Shown here in pieces: positions 27,201 through 35,973 of a stretch of 64,000 bases of DNA; the first letter of the stretch is position 1; each line of letters starts with the position of its first letter. A program made the translations under genes and the position numbers. Under the pieces are notes generated by a model, which was not told where the DNA came from, made no database searches, and worked only from the letters and a program-made list of their open reading frames with translations. This DNA is from a bacterium (GTDB lineage: Bacteria > Zhuqueibacterota > Zhuqueibacteria > Residuimicrobiales > Krinioviventaceae). The stretch is from contig JAKQIY010000047.1 of assembly GCA_029561455.1 (NCBI GenBank), positions 250,332 through 314,331 of the forward strand. The letters run 5' to 3'.

Positions 27201-27267
27201 GGTGTACCTGGTGGTTCTGCAAAGTGATCGGGAAAAAAGGGTGAACAAGATTTTACTGCTCAGGTAA
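24208..27267 (+). CDS. CotH kinase-family surface protein with lamin-tail domains and T9SS sorting signal
   Basis: A signal sequence (about 10-27) is followed by a lamin-tail domain (about 28-135; NEVMSLNVTTLEDEDGEYPD), a chitobiase C-terminal/Fn3-associated domain (about 178-255; EIRFTTNGGDPARNSKLY), a CotH domain (about 310-600; MSGKTTRNLPQKSF, INGEYWGIYSIREKLNEEYL, WLLYDTDHSL), a short InlB-repeat-like segment (PFRLTAMAAAGYRFAGWEGI), a second lamin-tail domain (about 755-860) and a T9SS sorting domain (last ~75; LDVYPNPFNMAAT). CotH proteins are atypical protein kinases; whether this one is active is not known. The ATG at 24208 has no Shine-Dalgarno. An in-frame ATT at 24163 has AGGAG five bases upstream and would add 15 residues before the same signal sequence. 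Confidence 0.83.
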   Translation: MIIQPGTKNVRKIILILLLWVTLASAWELCLNEVMSLNVTTLEDEDGEYPDWIELYNPGSVAIDLHNYGLSDTEDDLFKYKLPTCIVQPGKFLVIFASDKNRTQTGKPLHTNFKIKSKGETLYLTNPAGSVIDHLDLPPLAVDVSCGRYPDGGAEIACFSSPTPGATNSTEPLQGVTAAPVFSQSGGFYNNSIQVKLSHSAPDAEIRFTTNGGDPARNSKLYTIPISITKTTVLKARAFRSGELPGLVVTHTFFINEPHHLPVISMSTHPDNLFDDDIGIYVEGNGTALGGYPDNPIGPPANYWEEWERPVNLELYTPGGQCGFNVQAGIKMSGKTTRNLPQKSFAVFMRNQYGQDELDYPLFRNNPVTSFHSFVLRNAGTDNTVNQGGVQFRDGLTSRLVQKLDLDCQAYQPCVLYINGEYWGIYSIREKLNEEYLAAHYGIDADKVDLLDDYHSLYPLVIEGDNSHFNALVDYLLEHDLSNNTGAAWVETQMNVDNYLTYMATQIFLANHDGPGHNCKFWRSQEQGSRYRWLLYDTDHSLSMRLFLPGYHYAPDAYLDNTIAYYREENGPSWPNPPESTFLFRKILENENFCNRFINIVADYLNTEFNPQATLPRLQAVKKEIEPEIGRHLERWGGSVAEWHENVDVVQEFLNKRGDCLVELMIDEFNLDETVQLQLHITPPQAGMVHLNSLYLKEATWTGRYFANVPFRLTAMAAAGYRFAGWEGIPGSDAAQAELVITPGEDMNLTARFAETDNGEPIVINEINYNSAAGFNCGDWIELYNPLAVQVNLAGWRLNDVDNNTGLYFQAGTFVPALGYLVVCRDSSAFHHFWPDVATLNSEFTFGLNNAGEHLSLFNSAGMLIDSLTYSNRTPWPWQPDGHGASLALRDPILDNSLPQNWMPSYSHGTPGAANVMMSRVAQASHTPRSCGLDVYPNPFNMAATIAVQVKEAGRVRVAVYDIMGRCLTVLFDDKCNSNSFMLRWDGRDLNGNPAASGVYLVVLQSDREKRVNKILLLR

Positions 27268-27283
27268 CCACCGGTTATTTTAA

Positions 27284-27386
27284 AGTGTGGTCCACCTGGG
27301 ACACTGGGCTGCTACAAAGAAAAACCTATGAATTCGAACCTGACCAAATATACACCGGATTTGCGGCGAGGTGGGCTACACTTTTT
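27284..27386. repeat. MITE-like ~103-bp repeat with inverted termini, copy 1
   Basis: It starts AGTGTGGTCCACCT and ends AGGTGGGCTACACT, which are imperfect inverted complements. Two further copies lie at 45721-45820 and 45987-46088. The interior (CTATGAATTCGAACCTG, GGATTTGCGGCG) is also shared. Confidence 0.82.
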
Positions 27387-27391
27387 TGTGC

Positions 27392-27623
27392 CCGAGCTGG
27401 GAAACCCCATCATTACCACGACTTTCAGGTCGTGGAACAAATAAAGGGAAAACCGGGCTTTAGCCTAAAGAAGAATGTGACTAAAGTCAATTCAATATAA
27501 TAATATTAACCACGTCATAAATGACGTGGCAATGAATAAAAAGACTAGTTCGCAATCCAGGTCAAGTCGTCTCGATACGTCCGTCCCGCTAAGCGGGTCG
27601 GACTACTCGACGACCGTACTTTT
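27392..27623. repeat. Palindrome-cluster repeat, copy B (232 bp)
   Basis: It matches copy C base for base with no gaps at an offset of exactly 480, with nine substitutions counted by eye. It contains four short palindromes (including CCACGTCATAAATGACGTGG) and a GTCCGTCCCGC/GCGGGTCGGAC hairpin. Confidence 0.9.
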
Positions 27624-27635
27624 CTAAATCTGTAC

Positions 27636-27688
27636 CGGTCATCGAGTAGTCCCGTTGCTTCACCTTTCGGGATGTATAGAAATGACCG
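27636..27688. repeat. 53-bp repeat with CGGTCAT/ATGACCG ends, copy 1
   Basis: The ends are perfect inverted 7-mers and the interior has CCCG/CGGG. A second copy is at 45912-45963 with a few substitutions. Confidence 0.78.
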
Positions 27689-27871
27689 ATGATTGTTCCT
27701 TAGGTTCCACCCCTAACGGGGTTAGGAGTTTTTTATTTATTTTGCAATAAACATTTCACCCCTGACGGGGTTTAATTTGTGGAACGGGCCTGTGGCCCGG
27801 CAGGATAATGGGTGCTGTTTTATTGTGCGGACCGGGGAATCTCTCCGCCAGAAGCGGATCTACGATCCTGT

Positions 27872-28103
27872 CCGAGCTGGGAAACCCCATCATTGCCACG
27901 ACCTTCAGGTCGTGGAACAAATAAAGGGAAAACAGGGCTTTAGCCTAAAGAAGAATGTTACTAAAGTCAATTCAATATAATAATATTAACCACGTCATAA
28001 ATGACGTGGCAATGAATAAAAAGACTAGTTTGTAACCCAGGTAAAGTCGTCTTGATACGTCCGTCCCGCTAAGCGGGTCGGACTACTCGACGACCGTACT
28101 TTT
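27872..28103. repeat. Palindrome-cluster repeat, copy C (232 bp)
   Basis: This is the near-identical partner of copy B. Homology begins at CCGAGCTGG and ends at GTACTTTT on both sides, with unrelated sequence beyond. Confidence 0.9.
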
Positions 28104-28181
28104 ACGATAAGCCTACCCGGTAATTGAATAACCTGTAGGTCGGGGGCGAAGCCCGGCAGGAAAAGATGTCCTGTATAATTT

Positions 28182-28209
28182 TCGCCCTGGATTATGAAAT
28201 CCAGGGCGA
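28182..28209 (-). terminator. Stem-loop just beyond the 3' end of the GEVED gene
   Basis: A perfect 12-bp stem (TCGCCCTGGATT with AATCCAGGGCGA) has a 4-base loop, 14 bases beyond the stop codon of the minus-strand gene. The bases after it in the minus direction are A-rich, not T-rich, so it may be a 3' stabilising hairpin instead of an intrinsic terminator. Confidence 0.5.
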
Positions 28210-28223
28210 TCTGGAAGGCGATC

Positions 28224-31200
28224 CTATCTGATCAACGCCATTTTTCTTACCGCATGAAAATCGCCCATAGTAATAGAATAAAAATATATACCCGATGGCA
28301 AAGACGCTGCATTAAATGTAACCTGGTATTGTCCTGCAGTATAATGTCTCTGCGCCAGAATCGCTACCTGGCGGCCCAGCAGATCGACTATTTCCAGTTT
28401 AACCAGGCATGGATTTTTCACGTCAAAGCGGATCGTGGTTTCCGGGTTGAACGGGTTCGGGTAATTGGCATATAGATTAAATGTGGCAGGAACAACCTTG
28501 CCAACCTCTTTTTCCTCCACAGCGGTGTTGTTTACCGGCACAAGGTAATCTTCCACTTCGCCGTCGGCAGCAGGACCGGCAAAGAACAGGCTGCCGGCGC
28601 TGTTGTAGCGGAACCGGGCATAGACTTGCTCCCCTGTCAGGCCGGAATCGGGAACGGTAAACGTTAATACATTACTTCCCGAGGTTACCGGTTGATCCAG
28701 GAATATCTGTTCCATTCTATCCAGCCAGTCGCCGTCATTGTTGAAATCGATCCAGGCGTTGATGAACCCGGCGGCGGATGCGGTTATAGTCACTGTTGCC
28801 GGAATGCCGGGTTGCAGGGAAGAATTAAATTTAACGCCATCATCATCATCGCTGTTATGCGCATCATCGCCGGTGGCGGTGGAATTGGGTTGCCCGTCAT
28901 TTTCGGCATCGACCAGGTTGCCCAGTCGCATTCCGGAATTGATGACATGATAAGCGCCGCTTCTTGCCAGTAAGGTGGGATACGCAGGATCGGGATTATC
29001 GCCAAAATCATACTGCACATCTACAGCAGCAATCAACACCGTGTAATCTTCAACTTCACCGACAACCGGTCTGTGATTCTCATCCGGTAAATCGGTGAAA
29101 TGATTTTTGTCCATAGGCGACAGGTCGGGAACATCGCTGAATCGGAAGCGGGCAAACGTAACTCCCGGCTTGGCTGAGGTGGGGACGGTGAATAAAATTT
29201 CATTCAATCCTTTAACCAGGTGAGAATTATCAACCGGTTGTTCGCCCTGTTCGTCCCAGGTAGAATCACCGTCAAAATCGATCCAGCCGCTTAAAATACC
29301 GGCAGTGAAAGCTTTGACCAGAATTCGCGCCTGTTGACCGGGAACCAGGGGCGTAATAAAAGTAACGCCATCGTCATCATCGGCGCCATCATAATCATCG
29401 CCAAAACCGCCGGGACCAGGTTGGCCGTCCGGATCGGTATCCACAGTATCTCCCAGGAAGAAATCAGCCCTCACCGTATGCAGAGCGCTGAATGTGCCAT
29501 GCAGCGACCCCAGCGAGCGACAGGGGAGGTCGCCAAAATCATACATAAAGCTGAAATTAGAAACCCGCAGTAAATAGTCTTCGGATTCGCCATCCGGGTA
29601 ATCGCCATGTCCTACCCAGGGTTCCGGAGTTGGTACGTCGGTTAAAGAAAACCTGGCCCACACATAACCGGGTTGGGAACCGATCTCAAAGTCGGGCAGA
29701 CCCAGTTCTGAAATATAGTTATGGAAAGGAGCCTCGCCGGCCGGAATAAGGTAATTTTGTATAGTATACTCACTGGTGTGCCAATGACCGTCCTGATCCC
29801 AGTCGAAAACGGCATTGAAATAGGTATCGCCGGCGTCGGGTAATATGTTAATATAAAAATCAATATTTTCTCCCCAAACCGCCATTTGTCCGGCGCTGCC
29901 AAGCGAGCGGTTGAGTTCGCCCTCTTCACCTTCGGCATAGGCAGGTGATATGGTTTCTGAACCGGGATTGCCAATGATCGTATACGGCATTAATTTTCGC
30001 AAGCCGGTATCGCGGAAACCGCTCATCACAAACTCGTTGTTATAATACTCATCAGCGTTATATTCCCAGGGGGTAATGAACGCCAATCCGGCATTTCCGG
30101 CCCATTCATAGTCTACGCAATCGCCAAAATAACGCAATCCTTCCGGGTCATGCAGAATAGCGCCGCCGGGATCGAGCCGGTTATCGGTGCCGAAATAACC
30201 CAGTGTTGATGGGGGATAAGCAAGCGCCTGCTGCGGTGCATCGCCAAACTCGTAAAAACCGTTGAAGCTGACTGCCAACAGGTAATCTTCGGTTTCCCCA
30301 TCACTAAAGTTACCGGAGCCCTCCCAGCCGGGATCGATCATTTCCGGAGTCAGAGTCCAGCGGGTCCAGACATAGCCGCTAATGTCATCGGGTAGTACAA
30401 ATTGATCAGGATAAAGATCGCTGACCCTGCCGAACCCCGTTTCACCAAACCCCTGCGGAATATAAAAATTCTGAATAATATGTTCGGGAGTAAAGTTTTC
30501 ATTAAAACCATCAATCCAACGGTAGTGCCCACCCCATTCGCCATCCTGGTTCCAGTCGATCAGCACGTTCAGATAAGCGCCTTTTTCGGCGATAACATGA
30601 TAGACCATGTCCAGTTTATCGTCTCCCCATTCCACAGGTTCGCCGGGTTCTCCCAAAACCCCCCGGGTTTTTGTGATGCTGTTGGGCCAATAACGCTCAG
30701 CGCCTTCGTCGCCAATTATGGTATATATAACCGGGTCGGTCATGCCAACATCTGTATAAATAACAACATCGGCGCGGCGGTCGTTCAGGCCTTCATCGGT
30801 ATCCCAGGGATCGTCATCCGGCGCGGCGTCGCCTTCATTACCATCGGTTTCATAATCAATTTCATAGCCAAGGAACATTTCTCCGGCAGAACCATGCCGG
30901 ATGTACCCGGCCGGCCCGGCGCTCCGCAGGGTTGGGAATTGACCGATTATTCCCAAATCGGGATATGCCATTACTCCTTCCGGGGCATCGCCATATTCAT
31001 AAGGCAAAGGGGCTCTTTCATAAACTTCTACCGCATAATCTTCGACTTCGCCGATGGCTATTTCACCATCATAGTCTTCAAACATCACATTGCTATACCG
31101 AAACCGGGCAAATGTGATTCCCGGTTCAGCCGTATCCGGGATTATGAGCGGATACGGATTTGTACCAGGAGTGGCTTGGTATGCCGGTAAAGCTTCCCCT

Positions 31201-32093
31201 TCGTCATCCCAGTCGCCATCGCGGTTGAAATCGATCCAGCCCCGCAGGAACCCGGCTGCCGAAACGGTAGCCAGGGCGGTTCCAACGCTGCCCGCCACCA
31301 GTGATCCCTGAAAAATGACGCCGTCATCGTCATCGTTGCCATCATTATCATCGCCCAGGGCGTCATCATCGGGCATACCTTCATTATCGCTGTCGATTTT
31401 TTCACCGAGGCGGTAACCGGCGTCTACTCCATGCCGGGCGCCGTTATCCGCGAGTAATGTCGGGTAGGGCGCTGGGGCATCGCCAAAATCCCAGGTCGTT
31501 TCCGGAGTTTCTTTTTGAATTTCCACTTTATAATCTTCAACCTCGCCATTAGAAGCCAGACCGGTATACGATAACCCACCGCCTATTGAAAACCGAAAAC
31601 GACTGTAGGTATCGCCGATATACGCATCCGCCGGGACATTAAAAGTTAGATCGGCAACATTGTAAACGCTGCGATCATCAAAAATTTGTTCTCCCTTATC
31701 CGCCCAGTCCCCGTCTTTGTTAAAATCAATCCAGGCGTTCAACCGGCCGGGAGTAGATACGGTAACTTTAACTGTAGCGGTATTGCCGGGATATAGTGAA
31801 GAAGTAAAGGTTACACCGTCTTCATCAGCGCTGCCTGCATTATCATCGCCGGTGGCGGCATTGTTCGGCTGGCCATTGGCTTCTTTATCTGCCAGCGCGC
31901 CAAGAAAAACTTTACCATCAACCGTATGCCGTGCGCCGTTTCTCGCCAGCAAGGTAGGGTAAGGGGAGTCCGGAGCGTCACCATAATCGTATTGCACGAC
32001 CTGGCTGTTTACGCTGTCCGGTAACATAAAAACACAAAGCAACAGTAAAATCCTTAAAAGTTGCAGGACATTCGACAACTCTTTAAAGTTCAT
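28224..32093 (-). CDS. Secreted protein with six GEVED domains and T9SS sorting signal
   Basis: The ATG has AAGGAG seven bases upstream. A signal peptide ends near residue 31 (DSVNSQ). Six repeated units each start with a YDYGDAP..PTLLA.NGA.H-type segment, pass through Asp-rich stretches (DTDPDGQPGPGGFGDD, DDNDGNDDDDGV) and end in GEVEDY, GETEDY or GESEDY: the GEVED domain found in secreted proteins of Bacteroidota and Planctomycetes. The Asp-rich stretches resemble calcium-binding loops. Units 3 and 4 are longer and more diverged than 1, 2, 5 and 6. The last ~80 residues are a T9SS type A sorting domain (LYANYPNPFNPETTIRFDV, SGIYFYSITMGD). It is probably displayed on or released from the cell surface; its function is unknown. 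Neighbours give no operon partner. Confidence 0.87.
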   Translation of the reverse strand: MNFKELSNVLQLLRILLLLCVFMLPDSVNSQVVQYDYGDAPDSPYPTLLARNGARHTVDGKVFLGALADKEANGQPNNAATGDDNAGSADEDGVTFTSSLYPGNTATVKVTVSTPGRLNAWIDFNKDGDWADKGEQIFDDRSVYNVADLTFNVPADAYIGDTYSRFRFSIGGGLSYTGLASNGEVEDYKVEIQKETPETTWDFGDAPAPYPTLLADNGARHGVDAGYRLGEKIDSDNEGMPDDDALGDDNDGNDDDDGVIFQGSLVAGSVGTALATVSAAGFLRGWIDFNRDGDWDDEGEALPAYQATPGTNPYPLIIPDTAEPGITFARFRYSNVMFEDYDGEIAIGEVEDYAVEVYERAPLPYEYGDAPEGVMAYPDLGIIGQFPTLRSAGPAGYIRHGSAGEMFLGYEIDYETDGNEGDAAPDDDPWDTDEGLNDRRADVVIYTDVGMTDPVIYTIIGDEGAERYWPNSITKTRGVLGEPGEPVEWGDDKLDMVYHVIAEKGAYLNVLIDWNQDGEWGGHYRWIDGFNENFTPEHIIQNFYIPQGFGETGFGRVSDLYPDQFVLPDDISGYVWTRWTLTPEMIDPGWEGSGNFSDGETEDYLLAVSFNGFYEFGDAPQQALAYPPSTLGYFGTDNRLDPGGAILHDPEGLRYFGDCVDYEWAGNAGLAFITPWEYNADEYYNNEFVMSGFRDTGLRKLMPYTIIGNPGSETISPAYAEGEEGELNRSLGSAGQMAVWGENIDFYINILPDAGDTYFNAVFDWDQDGHWHTSEYTIQNYLIPAGEAPFHNYISELGLPDFEIGSQPGYVWARFSLTDVPTPEPWVGHGDYPDGESEDYLLRVSNFSFMYDFGDLPCRSLGSLHGTFSALHTVRADFFLGDTVDTDPDGQPGPGGFGDDYDGADDDDGVTFITPLVPGQQARILVKAFTAGILSGWIDFDGDSTWDEQGEQPVDNSHLVKGLNEILFTVPTSAKPGVTFARFRFSDVPDLSPMDKNHFTDLPDENHRPVVGEVEDYTVLIAAVDVQYDFGDNPDPAYPTLLARSGAYHVINSGMRLGNLVDAENDGQPNSTATGDDAHNSDDDDGVKFNSSLQPGIPATVTITASAAGFINAWIDFNNDGDWLDRMEQIFLDQPVTSGSNVLTFTVPDSGLTGEQVYARFRYNSAGSLFFAGPAADGEVEDYLVPVNNTAVEEKEVGKVVPATFNLYANYPNPFNPETTIRFDVKNPCLVKLEIVDLLGRQVAILAQRHYTAGQYQVTFNAASLPSGIYFYSITMGDFHAVRKMALIR

Positions 32094-32683
32094 TTTAGCT
32101 CCTTTTTATAATATTGTTTACACCTGATGCAAATCAGATAATGTATGAAAACAACCTGTAAAAGATAGCAAAGAACCGGACCCTGTTATGCGAATGAATG
32201 ATGATCGTCGGAATAATCAATTGGTCGGACGGACGGTTATATTAAAATTATTACCAGATCAAAATGATGACCGGTTTAAAGATAGAGCACTGGTAACACT
32301 TTTAATATCCAATACTCTATAATACAAAAGGATATTTATTTTGCTGAAAAATATACATTTTAAACATTTTCCCCGGTATATAAAATTTCTGTTTCTTTTC
32401 ACAAGCGTGATCTGAAGCACATTTATTTATTACGAATAGATCTTTTAATATAAACGATATTATTTGTAAATGAATTATTTTCAGGAACTTTTTTATCCGG
32501 TACTCGTTTGAGAGGTGATTTATATTGTTTGATAACTTGACCACTGTACATTATTTATACCGGTTTTTTGCAGGGAAATAATTTTAAAATTTTGTTGTTA
32601 TATAAGTTACTTGCAACATTATTTTATTAATAAGCAATTATATGTTTTTAATCAGGTTAGTTCACTATTTACAGGAGGTTGTA
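32094..32683. other. AT-rich divergent intergenic region
   Basis: About 590 bases lie between the divergently transcribed GEVED and DUF2911 genes. It must hold promoters for both. No coding frame or repeat is evident. The AGGAGG at 32671-32676 marks the ATG of the next gene at 32684. Confidence 0.5.
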
Positions 32684-33268
32684 ATGAAAAGTCTATATGT
32701 ATGTGTTGCTCTGTTATTTGCATTAACAATGCTGTTCAACACGCCGGCAACTACCTATGCCCAACCGGACAAGATTCGCGCCAGTTTAAAAGCTGGCGTT
32801 TCACAAACTCTGGGTTTAGATACCGAGGTGAAGATTGTGTATTCCCGACCCGGTGTTAAGGGCCGGGTTGTTTGGGGAGAACTGGTGCCTTTTGGATTGA
32901 ATCCTGGTAATCAATATTCCAACAATAATGCTTATCCCTGGAGAGCCGGCGCCAATGAAAATACGACAATTGAATTCAACAAAGATCTGCTGGTTGAAGG
33001 GCAGAAATTACCTGCTGGTAAGTATGGAATTCATATGATCCCGTCGCAAAAGGAGTGGATCGTTATATTCAGCAAAAACAACAGTTCCTGGGGCAGTTAT
33101 GGTTATAAACAGGAAGAAGACGCACTACGGGTAACCGTTATGCCCGTAGAGGCCCCCTTCAATGAATGGCTGTCCTTTGGTTTTGACGACCTGGCCGGAA
33201 CCTCGGCAACAGCTTATTTATGGTGGGAAAAAATTAAAGTTCCATTTAAAATCAAACTGGCTGAATAG
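32684..33268 (+). CDS. Secreted DUF2911 protein
   Basis: The ATG at 32684 is preferred over one at 32642 because AGGAGG lies seven bases before it and it begins a clean signal peptide (MKSLYVCVALLFALTML, cleavage near TTYAQ). The remaining ~165 residues match DUF2911: KIVYSRPGVKGRVVWG, PWRAGANENTTIEF, LPAGKYGIHMIPSQKEW and a C-terminal LWWEKIKVPFKI. DUF2911 proteins are widespread exported beta-rich proteins of unknown role in Bacteroidota and relatives. The length of 194 residues is typical. A hairpin terminator follows at 33367, so it is probably a single-gene transcript. Confidence 0.88.
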   Translation: MKSLYVCVALLFALTMLFNTPATTYAQPDKIRASLKAGVSQTLGLDTEVKIVYSRPGVKGRVVWGELVPFGLNPGNQYSNNNAYPWRAGANENTTIEFNKDLLVEGQKLPAGKYGIHMIPSQKEWIVIFSKNNSSWGSYGYKQEEDALRVTVMPVEAPFNEWLSFGFDDLAGTSATAYLWWEKIKVPFKIKLAE

Positions 33269-33366
33269 TCGAAACTACTGAAACTTTGCTGCCGGCGGTC
33301 GCCTGACAGTGTAACCTTGGCCGGCGATGATTTGATCAGTTAACAGCTACATACTATGCCTTTATC

Positions 33367-33405
33367 AGGCTGAATCCTGGTTATTCATGATTCAGCCTGT
33401 TTAAG
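33367..33405 (+). terminator. Hairpin terminator after the DUF2911 gene
   Basis: AGGCTGAATC at 33367-33376 pairs perfectly with GATTCAGCCT at 33389-33398 around a 12-base loop, followed by GTTTAAGT. The T-tract is short. Confidence 0.65.
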
Positions 33406-33462
33406 TCGTTATTTTGACTTGACGCACACACCCGACAACGACAATACTGTATAAAAATTAAA

Positions 33463-35973
33463 TTGGTTGAACTGGTAATGAGAAGAGGAATACGCATAAA
33501 GACACAACTCGCGTTGATCGAGCTTTTATTTTTGATGTTTTATGTGCCCGCGCTTGTTTTAGCGCAGCCAGAAGAAATTTATAACGCTGCCGAACTGGAA
33601 ATTGCTTTACAAAAGGTAAATGTTGTTGGCAGCGTTCTATACATTGCCGCCCATCCTGATGATGAGAACACCGGTTTGCTGGCGTATCTATCCAAAGGTA
33701 GAAAATACCGCACCGCTTATCTCTCGCTCACCCGCGGCGACGGCGGCCAAAACCTGATTGGTCCGGAAAAAGGCGCAGAAATTGGTTTGATACGCACTCA
33801 GGAATTGTTACAAGCCCGCAGATTTGACGGCGCCGAACAGTATTTTACCCGCGCCATCGACTTTGGCTATTCAAAAACTGCCACCGAAACCTTTTCAATT
33901 TGGGGTAAGGAGGAAATCCTGGCTGATATTGTGTGGGTAATCCGCAAGTTCAGGCCGGATGTGATCATTACCCGTTTTACCCCGGATCAAGACAGCGGGC
34001 ACGGTCATCACACCGCCTCGGCAATTCTGGCGCAGGAAGCATTCCTGGCAGCCGCCGACCCAAACAGGTTCACGGAACAATTAAAATATGTACAACCCTG
34101 GCAAACCAAAAGAGTGTTTTGGAATAGCTGGCGGCCCGGCCCGGATGAAGCTAAAAAACTCGTCCGGGTTGATATTGGCGTATATATTCCCCTGTTAGGT
34201 AAATCTTTTACTGAAATTGCTGCCGAAAGCCGGTCGATGCATAAAAGCCAGGGCTTTGGTGCGGCGGGACGACGCGGCGAATCCCTGGAATATTTTGCCC
34301 TTCTCAACGGGGCCCCTGCAGCTACCGATATTATGGACGGAATAAATACCACCTGGGAACGTATTCCCGGCGGGAAACAGGTTGAACAAAAACTGCAAAA
34401 TATCATTTCCGTTTTTGATCCTAAAAACCCATCTGCCTCTATACCGGCTTTGGTCGATGTTTATGCGGAAATGGATAAACTGAATAATGATTATGTAGCT
34501 ATAAAAAAGCAGGAATTACTGCACATAATTCAATCCTGCGCCGGTTTGTGGATGGAAGTCATGGCGGATGATTATGCCGTATCCCCAGGTGATTCAATAC
34601 GCGTTCAGTTTACTATTGTTAACCGCTCAACGCAGCCTTTTTACCTGGATACGATCAACGCTGCATCTGTGGCAGTTAATCTGAAAGTAGATACTCCTTT
34701 ATTAAATAACAAGCCTGCTGTGGTAAAGCAGTTCATAACTATACCGGCAGATTTTCCCATTTCCCAACCTTACTGGCTGCAGGCCCCGGCCGGTAAAGGA
34801 TTATTTAAAGTTAATAATATGGAATTAACCGGCCTGGCGGAAAATCCGGTCAACATTCCGGTGCAGATCACCATCAGATGCAATGGCCGGCCGTTGACAT
34901 TTAGTGTACCGGTATTGTATAGGTGGACAGATCGGGCCGATGGCGAACTGTACCGTCCCCTGGAAGTGCGGCCACCGGTAACAATGAACCTTGAAGACAA
35001 GGTAAGTATTTTCACCGGGAACGAAGCTAAAGAAATAACTGTAAAGATTAAAAGCCATACTCGTAATAAAGGTGGCGTGTTAACTCTATCCGGCGCTGGC
35101 AACTGGCAGGTGATGCCAGCGAGTATCCCTTTTGTTTTAACCGATAAATACGAAGAAAAGAAATTTATCTTTACAGTAACGCCCCCAAAAGCAGAGAGTG
35201 TAACCACCCTGCAAGTCCACGCAGATATCAATGGGTCAGGTTATACGCATTCCCTGGTAGAGATTTCACATCCCCACATTAAATTGCAAACCTGGTTGCC
35301 GCTTTGCCAGGTTCAGGCTGTTAAACTGAACGTTGAAAAACAGCATGGCAACATTGGCTATATCATGGGTTCGGGCGATGAAGTTCCACAGGTGTTGAAA
35401 AATTTGGGGTATGATGTAACCTTGCTTGAGGATGCCCAACTGGATAATGGTAGTCTTGACCGGTTCGATGCAATTATTGCCGGTATAAGAGCTTATAACA
35501 CAAGAGAGCGGTTAAAATATGTACAACCCCAATTATTAGAATATGTAAAAAACGGCGGTACTTTAATTGTACAGTACAATGTCGCCTTTGGTCTGTTAAC
35601 CGACAACCTTGGCCCATATCCGTTAACGCTTGGTCAGGATCGGGTGAGTGTAGAAGAAGCGCCCGTTACCTTTCTAAAACCTGATCATCAACTGCTCAAT
35701 TACCCCAACAAGATAACCCGGCACGATTTTGACAACTGGGTGCAGGAACGCGGGTTGTATTTTGCCACCCAGTGGGATCAGCGTTATACTCCCGTTCTGG
35801 CTTGTAACGATCCCGGCGAGCCGGAAAAGCCGGGCGGCATGTTATTTACACGTTATGGCAAGGGAGTGTACATTTATAGCGGGTATGCCTGGTTCCGGCA
35901 ATTACCGGCCGGTTCGCCCGGCGCCTGTCGTTTATTTATAAATATGCTCGAGGCAGGAAAATACCATGATTGA
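33463..35973 (+). CDS. Secreted PIG-L/LmbE-type deacetylase with C-terminal amidotransferase-like domain
   Basis: PIG-L enzymes are zinc hydrolases that remove acetyl groups from N-acetylglucosamine conjugates. The signature AHPDDE is at about 63-68 and HGHH at about 180-183, with RGDGGQNLIG between. A signal sequence (about 14-35, ending VLAQ) suggests a periplasmic protein. The middle part (about 350-610) is beta-rich and may bind sugars. The C-terminal ~200 residues (GYIMGSGDEVPQVLKNLGYD, FDAIIAGIRAYNTRE, GGTLIVQYN) resemble a class I glutamine-amidotransferase-like fold without an obvious catalytic cysteine. The start is uncertain: TTG at 33463 or ATG at 33478, neither with a good Shine-Dalgarno. 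Its stop overlaps the start of a small membrane-protein gene, and a symporter gene follows, suggesting deacetylation and import of a sugar conjugate. Confidence 0.84.
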   Translation: MVELVMRRGIRIKTQLALIELLFLMFYVPALVLAQPEEIYNAAELEIALQKVNVVGSVLYIAAHPDDENTGLLAYLSKGRKYRTAYLSLTRGDGGQNLIGPEKGAEIGLIRTQELLQARRFDGAEQYFTRAIDFGYSKTATETFSIWGKEEILADIVWVIRKFRPDVIITRFTPDQDSGHGHHTASAILAQEAFLAAADPNRFTEQLKYVQPWQTKRVFWNSWRPGPDEAKKLVRVDIGVYIPLLGKSFTEIAAESRSMHKSQGFGAAGRRGESLEYFALLNGAPAATDIMDGINTTWERIPGGKQVEQKLQNIISVFDPKNPSASIPALVDVYAEMDKLNNDYVAIKKQELLHIIQSCAGLWMEVMADDYAVSPGDSIRVQFTIVNRSTQPFYLDTINAASVAVNLKVDTPLLNNKPAVVKQFITIPADFPISQPYWLQAPAGKGLFKVNNMELTGLAENPVNIPVQITIRCNGRPLTFSVPVLYRWTDRADGELYRPLEVRPPVTMNLEDKVSIFTGNEAKEITVKIKSHTRNKGGVLTLSGAGNWQVMPASIPFVLTDKYEEKKFIFTVTPPKAESVTTLQVHADINGSGYTHSLVEISHPHIKLQTWLPLCQVQAVKLNVEKQHGNIGYIMGSGDEVPQVLKNLGYDVTLLEDAQLDNGSLDRFDAIIAGIRAYNTRERLKYVQPQLLEYVKNGGTLIVQYNVAFGLLTDNLGPYPLTLGQDRVSVEEAPVTFLKPDHQLLNYPNKITRHDFDNWVQERGLYFATQWDQRYTPVLACNDPGEPEKPGGMLFTRYGKGVYIYSGYAWFRQLPAGSPGACRLFINMLEAGKYHD

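Larger units (their letters stand above)
27268..28223. repeat. Gene-free 956-bp gap filled with dispersed hairpin repeats
   Basis: Short open frames here are artefacts of the repeats. Content in order: an inverted-terminus element (27284-27386), palindrome cluster B (27392-27623), an element with CGGTCAT/ATGACCG ends (27636-27688), two CCCCT.ACGGGG hairpins (27699-27770), a GC-rich segment related to 23761-23850, palindrome cluster C (27872-28103), and a 12-bp hairpin at 28182-28209. Confidence 0.8.

Noticed and set aside
27285-27980. Two related short open frames ending in the same residues (KKNVTKVNSI)
   Set aside because: They come from the duplicated palindrome-rich repeat; stems and loops, not codons, are conserved, and no ribosome-binding sites are present.
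23860-28103. Possible CRISPR array
   Set aside because: Repeats are long, irregularly spaced palindromic units without uniform spacers, and no cas genes are present.
28182-28209. Classical intrinsic terminator for the GEVED gene
   Set aside because: The stem is perfect, but the sequence after it in the minus direction is A-rich and not a T-run, so only a general 3' stem-loop is claimed.
30402-31190. 262-codon plus-strand open frame inside the GEVED gene
   Set aside because: It is antisense to a gene with clear repeated domains, has no ribosome-binding site and its translation resembles no protein family.
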